A stretch of DNA of 49,305 nucleotides from Pseudonocardiales bacterium (GCA_019241525.1 JAFAWY010000009.1:1-49305); one strand, 5' to 3'. Numbered from the stretch's first letter, positions 25,773-35,056 are shown. Made by a program: numbers and translations. The notes: generated by a model not told the origin, from the letters alone.

Positions 25773-26280
25773 CTACCAATCACGGTCGGAGAGGCTGAGG
25801 TAGTGCTCTGGAGCGATCCGCTCGTCGGGAAAGCCGGAACCCACACAGTGGGCTATCAGATGTGGGCTGGAAGTAGGCGCCGCTGACCCAGTCGGGTTGA
25901 TGGCCAGCTCCCTAGCCCGGACCACCCCACTGTCCGGCAAGGTCAGCCCTAGATGCGCACCGATAGAGCGGGTCTGCGGGGCATAGGTTTCGCCACCATC
26001 AGCGGTCACCCCAAATCCCGCACGATGAATGAACCAGGCTTTAGCCAACGGCACGGCACCACTGGGCAATCCCACCGCCTTGGCAGGTGGGGTTAACCTG
26101 CCGCCAGGGTCCTGAAATGCAGGTGTAATTGCCCGCGGACCAGAATCGGGTCATCCGTATGGGCACCGACGAGAAATGAAGTTGTGCTATCGGTCCGGCC
26201 ACTTGTGAGCTACCCGGACCGCAGGCCGACCCGTGCACGGTTGCGGCCAACACCATCACGACGAGCATGGCTTGGAACAT
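25773..26280 (-). pseudogene. broken secreted-protein gene
   Basis: A first frame (26280 down to about 26041) starts with a signal-like sequence MFQAMLVVMVLAATVHG and contains AGNYTCISGPW, with a stop soon after. A second frame continues from about 26075 to 25773 with AWFIHRAGFGVTADGGETY and ends in EHYLSLSDRDW. The two overlap and would join with a frameshift into one secreted protein of about 165 residues. No family is recognised. The surrounding bases 25,498-25,772 and 26,281-26,629 hold no other gene I can support. Confidence 0.35.
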
Positions 26281-26629
26281 CCGCCAGCACCGACGTCGTC
26301 GCCGGCTCGGTGGCTCCGGGAATTCTGCTGGCCGTTCGTAGCTTGAGAAATGTGGAGATCATTGCCGTGTTCATGGACTTCAGCCGACCGCCAACCACCC
26401 GCCGCTCAAGACAGTAGCGCGGGTGCGGTGTTTGATACCGGCGTGCGCCGACGCACTAGGAGGAGACGCGCCGGGCACGAGTACACGACACACCGGGCAT
26501 GAGGTCGCGACACACCGAGGGTGCGGACGATGCGCCCACAAAAGTGGCGCTTGGTTTGGTTTGCGGGCCTCGCCGGAGGGGTATCCGGGGCGTGCCCCAG
26601 AACAATCGACCGCTAGGACGGTGTTGGAG

Positions 26630-26923
26630 ATGGCGGACACCCGACGACTTCCGAAGCCGGTCGCGCACGAGTGGGATTGGCAGCTCAAGGGGTCATGCCA
26701 GGGGCTGAACAGCAGCATCTTTTTCCATCCTGACGGAGAACGAGGTTCAGCGCGATCTCGCCGGGCCGACCGCGCTAAGGCAATCTGCCAGCGCTGTCCC
26801 GTGCTCGAGCAGTGCCGCCGCTATGCGCTGGCCGCGCGGGAGCCCTACGGGGTATGGGGTGGCTTGACGGAAGAAGAGCGCCGGGAATTGTGGACCGGGC
26901 AACGTACGCTGCTCGTGGGCTGA
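26630..26923 (+). CDS. whiB3: WhiB-family iron-sulfur regulator, WhiB3-like
   Basis: The 97-residue protein carries the four cluster-binding cysteines: one in LKGSCQG and the CxxC plus C of AICQRCPVLEQC. The GVWGG turn and a basic tail follow. The N-terminal HEWDWQLKGSCQG and the FFHPDGERG segment match WhiB3 of mycobacteria, which senses oxygen, nitric oxide and redox state and works with the housekeeping sigma factor. I chose the ATG at 26630 because it sits directly before the conserved region; an upstream frame extends to 26423 but adds an implausible leader. It precedes the flavoprotein reductase by 75 bases on the same strand, which might link redox sensing with that enzyme. Confidence 0.88.
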   Translation: MADTRRLPKPVAHEWDWQLKGSCQGLNSSIFFHPDGERGSARSRRADRAKAICQRCPVLEQCRRYALAAREPYGVWGGLTEEERRELWTGQRTLLVG

Positions 26924-26998
26924 CCGTCGGCGCGAATCGGGTCCCGCAAACCGGAGGCACTCACCGCTGAGACCATGAGCCCTGAACTGGAGGGCCGC

Positions 26999-28201
26999 AT
27001 GGAGCAGGTGGTCATTGTCGGTGCTGGGCTGGGCGGGGTGCGTACCGTTGAGCTCCTGCGCGCCGAGGGTTTCTCCGGCCGGATCACCATCGTCGGTGAT
27101 GAGCCGCATGAGCCTTACGACCGGCCGCCGCTTTCCAAGCAAATTCTCGCAGGGACCTGGTCTGAACAACGGGCCCTCCTGCACCGCGGTGACTTGGCTG
27201 CGCTCGATATCTCTGTGCTCCTGGGCAGGTCAGCGATTGGCGTCGACCGCGCCGCTGTCTATCTCGACGATGGCAGCCAGCTGCCGTACGACGCGCTGGT
27301 AGTAGCAACCGGAGTCCGGCCACGACGACTCCCCGACCAGCCCGATCATCGGGACCTCCATGTCCTGCGCACGCTGGAAGATTGCCGGGGCTTGCGGGAC
27401 TCGATGTCCCGGGCCCGGTCGCTGCTGGTGGTCGGTGCCGGTTTCATCGGCGCCGAGGTCGCTGCGACCGCGCGCATGGCGGGTCTTGAGGTCACCATGC
27501 TCGAGGCGCTGCCGTTTCCCTTTGCTCGCGTTCTCGGCGAGCAAATGGGCCAAGTATGCGCTCAGTTGCAGACAGAACATGGGGTCACTGTGCGCTGCGG
27601 CGTGCCGTTGGTGAGCTTCGTTGACAGCGACAGCGGGATCGCCGCTCGGCTGGCCGACGGCAGCACAGTGCGGGCCGACTGCGGCATCGTCGGTATCGGT
27701 ACCGTGATCGACGACGGGTGGCTCGCCGGGCTGGACGTACCTACCAGCGGTGGATTGTTGTGTGACACCACCGGCCTGGTCGAGGGCACCAGCAACGTCT
27801 ATGCAGTTGGCGACATTGCCGCTTGGCGCGATCCCGCAATCGGTGACCGGCCACGGATCGAGCACTGGACTTCTGCCACGGAACAGGCTGCCGTCGTGGC
27901 ACAGCGACTGGCGGGTAAACCGATCACTCAGCAAGCCGACACCGTGCCGTACTTCTGGTCCGACCAGTACGGGTTGACCCTCCAGCTGTTCGGGCGCTGC
28001 GACCTGGCAACATCTGTTGAAGTGCTCCATGACCCAGGAACCATCAAAGGCACTGTGGCCGGTTACTTCGCTAGCGACAATCTCGTCGCTGTGTTGGCTT
28101 TCCACGCCCCGCGCTTGCTCAATCGCTACCGCCGAATGCTGGCTGCGGGCGCCAGCCGGCATGAAGTTTGGTCTACCGCCGCGGAACTCGCCTGCCGCTA
28201 A
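26999..28201 (+). CDS. NAD(P)H ferredoxin/rubredoxin-type FAD reductase
   Basis: The protein (400 residues from the ATG at 26999) is a pyridine-nucleotide-disulfide-oxidoreductase-fold flavoprotein. It has VIVGAGLGGVRTVE for FAD at the N-terminus and YDRPPLSK, which marks the reductases that pass electrons from NADH to ferredoxins of oxygenase or P450 systems. LLVVGAGFIGAEVA is the NAD-binding site, and VYAVGDIAAW is the second FAD motif. The C-terminal domain has YFWSDQYGLTLQLFG. No ferredoxin or oxygenase gene is next to it, so the partner must be elsewhere. Confidence 0.92.
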   Translation: MEQVVIVGAGLGGVRTVELLRAEGFSGRITIVGDEPHEPYDRPPLSKQILAGTWSEQRALLHRGDLAALDISVLLGRSAIGVDRAAVYLDDGSQLPYDALVVATGVRPRRLPDQPDHRDLHVLRTLEDCRGLRDSMSRARSLLVVGAGFIGAEVAATARMAGLEVTMLEALPFPFARVLGEQMGQVCAQLQTEHGVTVRCGVPLVSFVDSDSGIAARLADGSTVRADCGIVGIGTVIDDGWLAGLDVPTSGGLLCDTTGLVEGTSNVYAVGDIAAWRDPAIGDRPRIEHWTSATEQAAVVAQRLAGKPITQQADTVPYFWSDQYGLTLQLFGRCDLATSVEVLHDPGTIKGTVAGYFASDNLVAVLAFHAPRLLNRYRRMLAAGASRHEVWSTAAELACR

Positions 28202-28297
28202 CCATTTGCTAGCGGCTCAACGACCTCACAGCTTCTATTGGAGCCTCGCTGTGCGATTTTCTGTTCATTCAGCCCACCGTAATACTGAAGGAACGGC

Positions 28298-29878
28298 TCA
28301 GCTGGCGGGTTTGCAGCGGGTTCCCTCGGCCGGCAGTTGCAGATCGGTGAGGTAGCTGATGCCAGCTCGATCGACGCAGCTGTCACCTTGCAAGAAGGCG
28401 GTGTGCTGGGTGCCTTCGTAAGTCAGCAGGCGTCCCCTGAGGTCGTTAGCGAGGTTCACCCCGGCCTGGTAGGGCGTCGCTGGATCCTGCGTCGTGGAAA
28501 TCACCATCACTGTGGGCAGCCCAGGGGCCTGGGGCACGTGCGGGCCACCGGTGGACGCCACCGGCCAGAATGCGCAATTGTCCAACGCAGGTGAGGGTGG
28601 TTGGCCGGTGTCGAGGAAGGGCGCGACCTTCCGGTATTGGGCATCGACATCGCGGGCCACGTTTCGATCCTTGATGGGCGGATTGTCGACGCACAGGACG
28701 GACTGGAAGACATCCATCTCGGTCGAGTAGGTACCGTCTTGGGAGCGTCCGTAGTAGACATCGGCCAAGCGCATCAGGGTATCGCCCTGGCCCTGGGCGA
28801 CTTCTTGCAAGCCACGGTTTAGTGTGGGCCACAGATCCGACAGGTACAGCGCTTGAACGGTGCCGATTGTGGCGTCGGTGTATGACATCTTGCGCCCATC
28901 AGGCACCGTGGCGGGCCGGTTGATCAGCGGGCGGACCAGCGCCTGGTATTTACTGACAGCCTGTGCCGCGTCCGGCCCCAAAGCACAATCGGGGCGCGGC
29001 GCGCACCAAGCGGCGAAGGTATCGAATGCCTTCTGGAAGCCCCGGCCCTGATCGATGAGCTGCGCGATCGGATCCTGCGCCGGGTCGACAGCCCCATCGA
29101 GGATCATCGCCCGGACATTGCGGGGAAATGCTTCAGCGTAGCTGCTACCGATCCGGGTGCCGTACGAGTAACCGAGGTAGGTCAGTTTTTCGTCACCGAG
29201 AGCCGACCGCATGATATCCATATCGCGAACCACTTCGCGGGTGCCGATGTTCGCGAGGACGTCCTTGCCGGTACGGTCGACGCATCCCTGATCATCAGCC
29301 TTTTCCTGATTTTCGGTCCGCTCCACTCCAGCTGGCGAGCTGTCGACATTGAGATTCATCAGGCGTTCGGCATCCCGTTCCGCCGGGGTCCGGCAGACCA
29401 CCTGTGGCTCACTGGAGCCGACACCACGCGGGTCAAAACCAACGAAGTCAAAGCGCCGTCCGATGTCATTGCTCGCCACCTGGTCGGCCAGGCTGGCTGC
29501 CGTGCTCATGCCCGACCCGCCAGGACCACCGGGGTTGATCACCAAAGAGCCGATGCGATGCGCCTGATCGGATGCGGGTCGCCGCAGCAGGGCGATCTTG
29601 ATGGTCCGGCCATTCGGGTTGGCGTAGTCCAGCGGCACGTTCACATAAGCACATTGCAGGCCGGGGTCGGCGTAAGCCTTCTTGTCCCGAGGGGTGGTAG
29701 CGAAGGAGGAGCACCCGGTCCAGGACAAGCTCTGGCCGTAAAATTTCTCCATCCCCGAAGGGACCGGCCCAGCCGGGCCGTGCTGCGCAGTGTGGCCGGT
29801 TGCGGACGTACAGCCAAACGTTAAGAACGACACCCCGGCAAGCACCAACCCGACGGATAGCCGACGGCCACGTTTCAT
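28298..29878 (-). CDS. lipoprotein alpha/beta-hydrolase, tripeptidyl aminopeptidase-like
   Basis: This is a secreted serine hydrolase of the TAP/SlpD family, which removes short peptides from the N-termini of proteins or peptides outside the cell. The ATG at 29878 gives 526 residues, a signal peptide and lipobox FGC with Cys23. Motifs in order are NPGGPGGSG (oxyanion region), YLGYSYGTRIG (nucleophile Ser in GxSxG), and the TAP-like C-terminal domain with TTQDPATPYQAG (catalytic Asp) and GTQHTAFLQG (catalytic His). Paired Cys near the C-terminus (DSCVD and GTRC) may form a disulfide. The gene ends 97 bases from the convergent flavoprotein gene. Confidence 0.9.
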   Translation of the reverse strand: MKRGRRLSVGLVLAGVSFLTFGCTSATGHTAQHGPAGPVPSGMEKFYGQSLSWTGCSSFATTPRDKKAYADPGLQCAYVNVPLDYANPNGRTIKIALLRRPASDQAHRIGSLVINPGGPGGSGMSTAASLADQVASNDIGRRFDFVGFDPRGVGSSEPQVVCRTPAERDAERLMNLNVDSSPAGVERTENQEKADDQGCVDRTGKDVLANIGTREVVRDMDIMRSALGDEKLTYLGYSYGTRIGSSYAEAFPRNVRAMILDGAVDPAQDPIAQLIDQGRGFQKAFDTFAAWCAPRPDCALGPDAAQAVSKYQALVRPLINRPATVPDGRKMSYTDATIGTVQALYLSDLWPTLNRGLQEVAQGQGDTLMRLADVYYGRSQDGTYSTEMDVFQSVLCVDNPPIKDRNVARDVDAQYRKVAPFLDTGQPPSPALDNCAFWPVASTGGPHVPQAPGLPTVMVISTTQDPATPYQAGVNLANDLRGRLLTYEGTQHTAFLQGDSCVDRAGISYLTDLQLPAEGTRCKPAS

Positions 29879-29972
29879 CCCAGCACCCTTCGCCTCACCC
29901 GCTGTACCCCGCACTTTAATGATCACATAACCGTGATCACCCCGCGCGACCGGACCCGTTCGCGAGGTGAGC

Positions 29973-31016
29973 TTACTCATGGCCTCCACCGAGCAAGTCC
30001 AGGAGGCAGGCCTTGATCTGTGGCCGTCCCGCAGCCACGAGGGTGAAGGTCGCCTCCCGGACCAGTCGCTGGGCGTGCTGGCGCGCGAGGATGCCGGTGC
30101 TGCCCACCGTCACGACAAGCGCTCCAGCACTGCGATAGGCCAGCTCCGCAGCGGCGGCCCGGGCTGCCGGCAGCGTCGCTGGATCGTCGAGGCCAGCATC
30201 TAGGCGGCTGCGAGCGGCGTCTAACTCAGCCTGCAGCCGCCGCCCGATCTCGACTCGTCCGGCTGCATCGATCAGCCGGATGCAACGGGTGGTGATTCCC
30301 GTGGCGAAGCAACCATTCAGCCTGGCGTTCCGGCGTTGGTTGGCAAGGAAATCATCATGCGAAATGTCACTGGTGACTTTCTCGTCCGGAATGAAATAGT
30401 CCACAAAGTACAGCCGGACGGTGTTGCTGCCTTGGGCGGCCACCATCTGCAGCTCTTCGACGGTGATGCCTGGACCGGCTGTGGCATCAATGACGCCGCT
30501 GACGATCGTGCCCGCGGACTGCCCCTCCGCAATCGCCGTATTGCGGGCTGAGACCAACAGCAGATCAACGATGCCCCACCCGGTGACAAACGGAGCTTCG
30601 CCGTTAAGTGACCAACCACCGTGGGTGGCAGTCGCCAACAATCGTGGCGGCTGCGGGATTGCGCCGGCGTATGCCACCCCGCCGCGCACCTCCCCGCGAA
30701 CAGCTGCGCCGAGGTATTTGTCACGCAGGGCCTCGTTTACCGTGCCGGTAAGAGCACGCACCAGACCGTGGTGCTGGATCCAGGTGAAAGTCGTGGTGAG
30801 ACACCCGCTCGATAACGTCTCCAGAATTGCGGCCAGCGACGGGAAATCAACCTCGACGCTACCGTATGCCCCTCCGGCCGCGAGACCGTAAAATCCTTGG
30901 TCGGCGAGCAGCGAAAAATGGCTGTCGGGAATTGCTGCTTGAGTATCGACATCGAGAGCCGCCGGAAACAGCACATCTTCAGCGATTGCGTGGGCCCGCT
31001 CCAGCATGCTCGCCAC
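29973..31016 (-). CDS. acyl-CoA dehydrogenase-like flavoprotein
   Basis: The 347-residue protein (GTG at 31016, or ATG at 31007) follows the acyl-CoA dehydrogenase fold. It has an N-terminal helical domain (FSLLADQGFYGLAAG), a beta middle domain (LNGEAPFVTGWGIVDLLLV; VDYFIPDEKV) and a C-terminal helical domain ending HAQRLVREATFTLVAAGRP. It is a little shorter than typical members, and I could not place the catalytic glutamate, so the substrate class is open; some relatives are monooxygenases or act on non-CoA substrates. No beta-oxidation partner is adjacent. The region upstream carries a tandem repeat. Confidence 0.85.
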   Translation of the reverse strand: MASMLERAHAIAEDVLFPAALDVDTQAAIPDSHFSLLADQGFYGLAAGGAYGSVEVDFPSLAAILETLSSGCLTTTFTWIQHHGLVRALTGTVNEALRDKYLGAAVRGEVRGGVAYAGAIPQPPRLLATATHGGWSLNGEAPFVTGWGIVDLLLVSARNTAIAEGQSAGTIVSGVIDATAGPGITVEELQMVAAQGSNTVRLYFVDYFIPDEKVTSDISHDDFLANQRRNARLNGCFATGITTRCIRLIDAAGRVEIGRRLQAELDAARSRLDAGLDDPATLPAARAAAAELAYRSAGALVVTVGSTGILARQHAQRLVREATFTLVAAGRPQIKACLLDLLGGGHE

Positions 31017-31047
31017 CTAATCCACGCTACCTGGCGGCCGCAACGGG

Positions 31048-31113
31048 CACCGAAGACCTGCTTGCAGGGTCGAGCATCAGCACCGAAGACCTGCTTGCAG
31101 GGTCGAGCATCAG
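31048..31113. repeat. 33-bp perfect tandem repeat, two copies
   Basis: A 33-base unit starting CACCGAAGACCTGCTTGCAG occurs twice, at 31048-31080 and 31081-31113, without mismatch, and the first three bases begin a third copy. The unit contains CTGCTTGCAG, a small dyad. It lies between the divergent acyl-CoA dehydrogenase-like gene and the 378-residue hypothetical gene, so it may hold binding sites for either promoter. Confidence 0.85.
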
Positions 31114-31190
31114 CACAAGAGTCCTGCTCGCGCTGGCCCTACCGACCCCCTCACCCGGCAACGACGCGGCTTGCGCCCTAACATCGGCGC

Positions 31191-32327
31191 GTGACCCTTG
31201 ACGCCGCCGCGCTGCTTGCGCACGCGCACCGCCCGGCAGCCGAGCTCACCCGGCGTGACGTCGCACGCCTGATGCTCAGCGTGCCCTCTACGGCAGCACT
31301 GGCGGCGATGCCTGCGTTGCGCCGCGAACTGCTGGCTGCCCGCAACCCGCTGTCCGCCAAGTTCTGGGAGTCTGCTGAGTCCATCCTGGAACGGATCGCC
31401 CGCGGCAACGCCACCGTCGGCGAAGTGCACGGTTGGCTAGAGGCAACAGGGACAGAGCCCACCGCGATCATCGGGCTGCACGTGTGGGAAGAAGAGCCGG
31501 TCCGCACGCTTCTCGGGCATGAAATGCACGCGCTGCTCGTCACGCACCTCGAGGACTGCCTCGCCACGGGCGACATTGATCCGGACCGGCTGCTCACCGA
31601 GGATCCTGTGGCACTAAGGCAATACCGGGCTCTGCAAGAGCGTTGGCTGAGCTCGCCGTTACCCGACGGCCGGGTACCCCTGGAAGAGTTACTCGACGAG
31701 GCTGACGAAGACCTCCTCGCCGAATGGAACGCCGCCGAACAGGCCGCGCTGGACGAACTCCATGACATCCTGGCAGATGTCGGCGAACGCCCTCGGCCGG
31801 ACGGGGAACTCGCCGCTGCCTGCCGGAGCCTGCGTAACGCACTGCGGCACGGAGGATGGCCAGTCGACCTTCTCCGGGCTGGCGGAGGTGTCGATCCGGA
31901 CAATCTGGATCCCGACGACCAGCGACTGTGGCTCCAGCTGGCCGCTGGGGTGATCCGCCCAGTGGATGATCCGCCGGACGGTATCCCGGTCGACGACCTG
32001 TCCGCCACCGCTCTGGAGCACGATGAGTGGCTCTGGGCGGTAGAAGCGCTGGCTCGGGGCGGCCCAGGAACTCGCGCATCGGCCGACGATTTGGCCAGCT
32101 TTACTGCGGGCGCCAGCGCCGACGGTGACGACAGTAACGACGTTGAGGTGCTGGCCGACTGGTTCCAACCGGTGGTGGAGCTGTGGCAGCTGTTGGGCGC
32201 CCTAGACGATCGTGAGCGGCTCACCGCACTAGGTTGGTGGGGCCTGCCCGAAGCGCTCTGCCAAGCCTGGTCCTCCCCGGCCACCGCGGATCCAGCAGGC
32301 CCAGCGGGACTACGACGAGTGGAATAA
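31191..32327 (+). CDS. acidic hypothetical protein
   Basis: A GTG start gives 378 residues, strongly acidic (runs such as DEADEDLLAEW) and rich in Ala, Leu and Trp. It is predicted to be almost entirely helical, without signal peptide, membrane segments, Cys motifs or nucleotide-binding loops. It has no recognised domain. The gene has typical high-GC codon use and so is likely real. Its neighbours are an acyl-CoA dehydrogenase-like gene (divergent) and the glutamine-synthetase-like gene (convergent, 34 bases apart). An antisense frame of similar length covers the same DNA but is a shadow. Confidence 0.65.
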   Translation: MTLDAAALLAHAHRPAAELTRRDVARLMLSVPSTAALAAMPALRRELLAARNPLSAKFWESAESILERIARGNATVGEVHGWLEATGTEPTAIIGLHVWEEEPVRTLLGHEMHALLVTHLEDCLATGDIDPDRLLTEDPVALRQYRALQERWLSSPLPDGRVPLEELLDEADEDLLAEWNAAEQAALDELHDILADVGERPRPDGELAAACRSLRNALRHGGWPVDLLRAGGGVDPDNLDPDDQRLWLQLAAGVIRPVDDPPDGIPVDDLSATALEHDEWLWAVEALARGGPGTRASADDLASFTAGASADGDDSNDVEVLADWFQPVVELWQLLGALDDRERLTALGWWGLPEALCQAWSSPATADPAGPAGLRRVE

Positions 32328-32361
32328 ATCCCGCTGAACCGGCTGCTGTGGGACCAACCAG

Positions 32362-33735
32362 TCAATAGAGCCAGCGGTGGGCGGCAACTATGTCGTCGAG
32401 GGAGCGGTCGGCAGCCCAGGCTGCATCGGAGCGCCGTACGGCCAGGAAGGCACCCAGCAACTGGTCACCGAGGACTGCGGTAAGCCTCTTGTTGGCAGTG
32501 AGCGCCTCCTCCTGCTCGGCGGGTGTGGTCGGCAACTGAACCACTCCCCGCGCGGCGCGTTGTTGCTCGCTCCATCCGCCCGGGTCAGCCTGTATCGGCT
32601 CGCCGGGATCAACACCGTCACGTAGCCCGGCCAGGCCAGCTGCGATCAGTGCGCCCAGCGCGAGGTAGGGATTGGCGGCGGCATCGGAGACTTTGAGCTC
32701 GACATTGGCGTGGTCAGCACCGAGCAGTTCTGAACCGAGGACATAGCGCAGTGGAGCTTCCCGGTTCTCCACTCCCCAGAACTGGTAGGCGCTGGAGAAA
32801 TATCCAGGTCGCAGCCGCGCCAGCGACGGCACGCTGGGTGCAGTGATCGCAGCCAGCGCTCGCAGATCCCGAAGCAGACCACCCATCCAGCCAGCCCCCT
32901 CAGGGCCAGGACGGTCGGCAGGCCCGCTGCTAGCCAGCAGATTGCGGCCGTCACGCCACACCGAGGTATGGACATGCCAGCCATTGCCCACGTCCGCAGC
33001 GGTGAACAGGGGGGCAAAGCAAGCCCGCAGACCGTGTGCCCGGGCCGCGGCATGGATGGTCTGGCGAGTCAGCAACTGCCGGTCGGCAGCCGTGATCGGG
33101 TCGGACGCGACGATGCTGAGCTCCACCTGCGCCGGCCCGTACTCCGCATGCAACTGGTTGACCGGCACGCCATTGGCTGCCAGGTCGGCCAGCAGATCGC
33201 CGATGAACTCATCGACCGCGAGCAAGGCATGAGGGCTATAGGCAGGAGCTTGGTACGCCGGCTGAGGATGCGCGGTGTCGCCAACATCACCCGTGCCGGT
33301 GCTGGTGGTCAGCACGAACTCCATCTCGTAGCCGACTTTGATTTCCAGGCCTTCCGCAGCCGCGGCCTGGACCTGCGCTTCGAGGACCCATCGCGGGTCA
33401 TATGCCCACGGCGAACCGTCCACGGACGCGAGTCGCCCCGGCGCCCATGCCAGCGCAGGTTGACCAGCGAGCCGGGTAAATCCGCGCAAGTCCGGTATCA
33501 GCCGGACGTCACCGGCCGGGGTGGACAAACCCTCGAAGGCATAGGTGATGTTGTCGTGGCTGTCGAATACCGCGAATAGCGTGGAGACCCCGACCCCACG
33601 CTGAGCCACCTGAGGTAACGACGCGACCGGCACCGTTCTGGAACGGGGTATCCCGTTGTTGTCCGCCCAGGTGATGGTGACCCCGGCGACACCGCCCGCC
33701 GCCAGATCCAATGCAAGCGCTGCTGCATCAACCAT
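32362..33735 (-). CDS. glutamine-synthetase-like ligase
   Basis: The 457-residue protein has the GS beta-grasp N-terminal domain (VTITWADNNGIPRSRTVP) and the catalytic domain with GYEMEFVL (metal Glu), QLHAEYGPAQVELS, NGWHVHTSVW, and VENREAPLRYV (Arg near the active site). Its size matches the non-nitrogen-assimilating GlnA3/GlnA4 group of actinobacteria, some of which join glutamate to polyamines or ethanolamine. It lacks the long adenylylation-loop pattern of GlnA1. The start MVDAAALALD is supported by its proximity to the upstream DMT exporter gene, 54 bases away on the same strand, which could export a substrate or product. Acceptor amine unknown. Confidence 0.85.
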   Translation of the reverse strand: MVDAAALALDLAAGGVAGVTITWADNNGIPRSRTVPVASLPQVAQRGVGVSTLFAVFDSHDNITYAFEGLSTPAGDVRLIPDLRGFTRLAGQPALAWAPGRLASVDGSPWAYDPRWVLEAQVQAAAAEGLEIKVGYEMEFVLTTSTGTGDVGDTAHPQPAYQAPAYSPHALLAVDEFIGDLLADLAANGVPVNQLHAEYGPAQVELSIVASDPITAADRQLLTRQTIHAAARAHGLRACFAPLFTAADVGNGWHVHTSVWRDGRNLLASSGPADRPGPEGAGWMGGLLRDLRALAAITAPSVPSLARLRPGYFSSAYQFWGVENREAPLRYVLGSELLGADHANVELKVSDAAANPYLALGALIAAGLAGLRDGVDPGEPIQADPGGWSEQQRAARGVVQLPTTPAEQEEALTANKRLTAVLGDQLLGAFLAVRRSDAAWAADRSLDDIVAAHRWLY

Positions 33736-33789
33736 TTCCGTTGCCTCCTGGCCTCCTGCCGAGCTAGCTCGATCATGCGTGTGGCCAGG

Positions 33790-34644
33790 CTAGCGTGCGG
33801 CGACGACCGCTAATGTGACAGCAACGATGCCCGCTGCCTCTTCCGGTCGCGGCACTTGGCGCAGGACCAGCAACCCGACCACCGACGCCGCTGCCGGCAA
33901 CAGCGCGAGTAGCAGGGCGAATTGGGAATGATCGATCCGGCGTAGCACCACCTGATCGAAGGCGTAGGGCAGCACCGTAGACAACAGCCCCACCCCAGCG
34001 GCAAGCACCAGCAGGGTTGGTGACCTCCATGCGGGGCCGGTGCCCGCAGCCAGGGGGCACAGCAGTACCGAGGCGACGGCGAAACCGACCGACATGTCGT
34101 CCAGGCCACTGCCACCACGGGCCACCTGCTTGCCAAGCACGATGTACGCCGCCCACATCAGCGCGGCCAGCAAGGCCAGTAGCAATCCGGTACGGCTACC
34201 GGCCAGCCGCACATCGGCGATGAGTGCCACCCCGATCGCAGCCAGAACTAGCGCGGTAACGTCGCGGACTGTCCGCATGCCCAGCGCGGCCACGACCACC
34301 GGCCCGCAGAACTCCACAGCGACCGCTGTACCCAGCGGCAGGCGAGCGATCGCCTCGTAAAATGTGACGTTCATCAACCCGGTTACCAATCCGAAGCAAC
34401 CCGCGAGGATCAGCCGCCGGGCACGCCAGGCTGCGCGATCCGGCCGCCGCCAGGCCAGCAGCGCCAGCGCCGCGACCAGCATCCGCAACCAGGCCACTCC
34501 GGCAGGGCTGAGTTGCTGGAACAGCTCCACGGCGAGCGCGGCACCGAGGTACATCGAGCACCCGCCGACCACGAAAAACAGCGGTGCGGGAGGACTGCGA
34601 TGCACCCGGTAGCGCAGTGTGCCCATGCATCGGTCCTGACTCAC
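33790..34644 (-). CDS. EamA/DMT-family transporter
   Basis: The protein (284 residues) has about ten membrane helices in two repeats, starting FFVVGGCSMYLGAALAVELF and including VTFYEAIARLPLGTAVAVEF, the EamA signature. The family exports amino acids, homoserine or related metabolites. It lies 54 bases upstream of the glutamine-synthetase-like gene on the same strand and is probably cotranscribed. No regulator is adjacent. A later ATG (34626) would also give a complete protein. Confidence 0.88.
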   Translation of the reverse strand: MSQDRCMGTLRYRVHRSPPAPLFFVVGGCSMYLGAALAVELFQQLSPAGVAWLRMLVAALALLAWRRPDRAAWRARRLILAGCFGLVTGLMNVTFYEAIARLPLGTAVAVEFCGPVVVAALGMRTVRDVTALVLAAIGVALIADVRLAGSRTGLLLALLAALMWAAYIVLGKQVARGGSGLDDMSVGFAVASVLLCPLAAGTGPAWRSPTLLVLAAGVGLLSTVLPYAFDQVVLRRIDHSQFALLLALLPAAASVVGLLVLRQVPRPEEAAGIVAVTLAVVAAR

Positions 34645-34845
34645 TCTTGCGCATTAGTGCTCCAGAGTGCGGTACTAGCTCCATACAGGTAACGACTCTC
34701 TCGGGAACACATCAAGCACCGCGATCGTCTGCAACAGTGGGGCCCTGCGATTCGATGTTCCCAGTGACGGGTACATCCCGGATCTGCCCCAGCCGGTTCA
34801 ACCGGGTCTGGTCGCACTGACCTGGCCAGGACGGAGGGAGAAGTC

Positions 34846-35031
34846 ATGACCAGCACGCTTGCCCGCCCGGAGTTGACCGCTTCCGACCGTTGCGATCGGT
34901 GCGGCGCCGCCGCACGCGTCCGCGCAGTTCTGCCGTCTGGCGGCGAACTACTGTTTTGCCACCACCATGCCCGCCAGCACTCATCGAAGCTGAAGGAACT
35001 GGCAGCAGACATCCAAACCTGCGAGGCCTAG
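34846..35031 (+). CDS. small zinc-finger-like DUF7455 protein
   Basis: This 61-residue protein has CDRCGAAARV and LLFCHHHARQH, the Cys/His ligand pattern of DUF7455 proteins, which are conserved across actinobacteria and are often next to helicase and sigma factor genes. A GGAGGGAG site lies before the ATG. Function is unknown; the motif suggests metal binding. It converges with the helicase gene, ending 25 bases from its stop. Confidence 0.85.
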   Translation: MTSTLARPELTASDRCDRCGAAARVRAVLPSGGELLFCHHHARQHSSKLKELAADIQTCEA

Positions 35032-35056
35032 GTGTCGTGTTGCGCTGGAACACGTC

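Noticed and set aside
31178-32365. Long minus-strand open frame of 395 codons over the acidic hypothetical gene
   Set aside because: It is Ser/Arg-rich with no domain, as expected of an antisense shadow in high-GC DNA.
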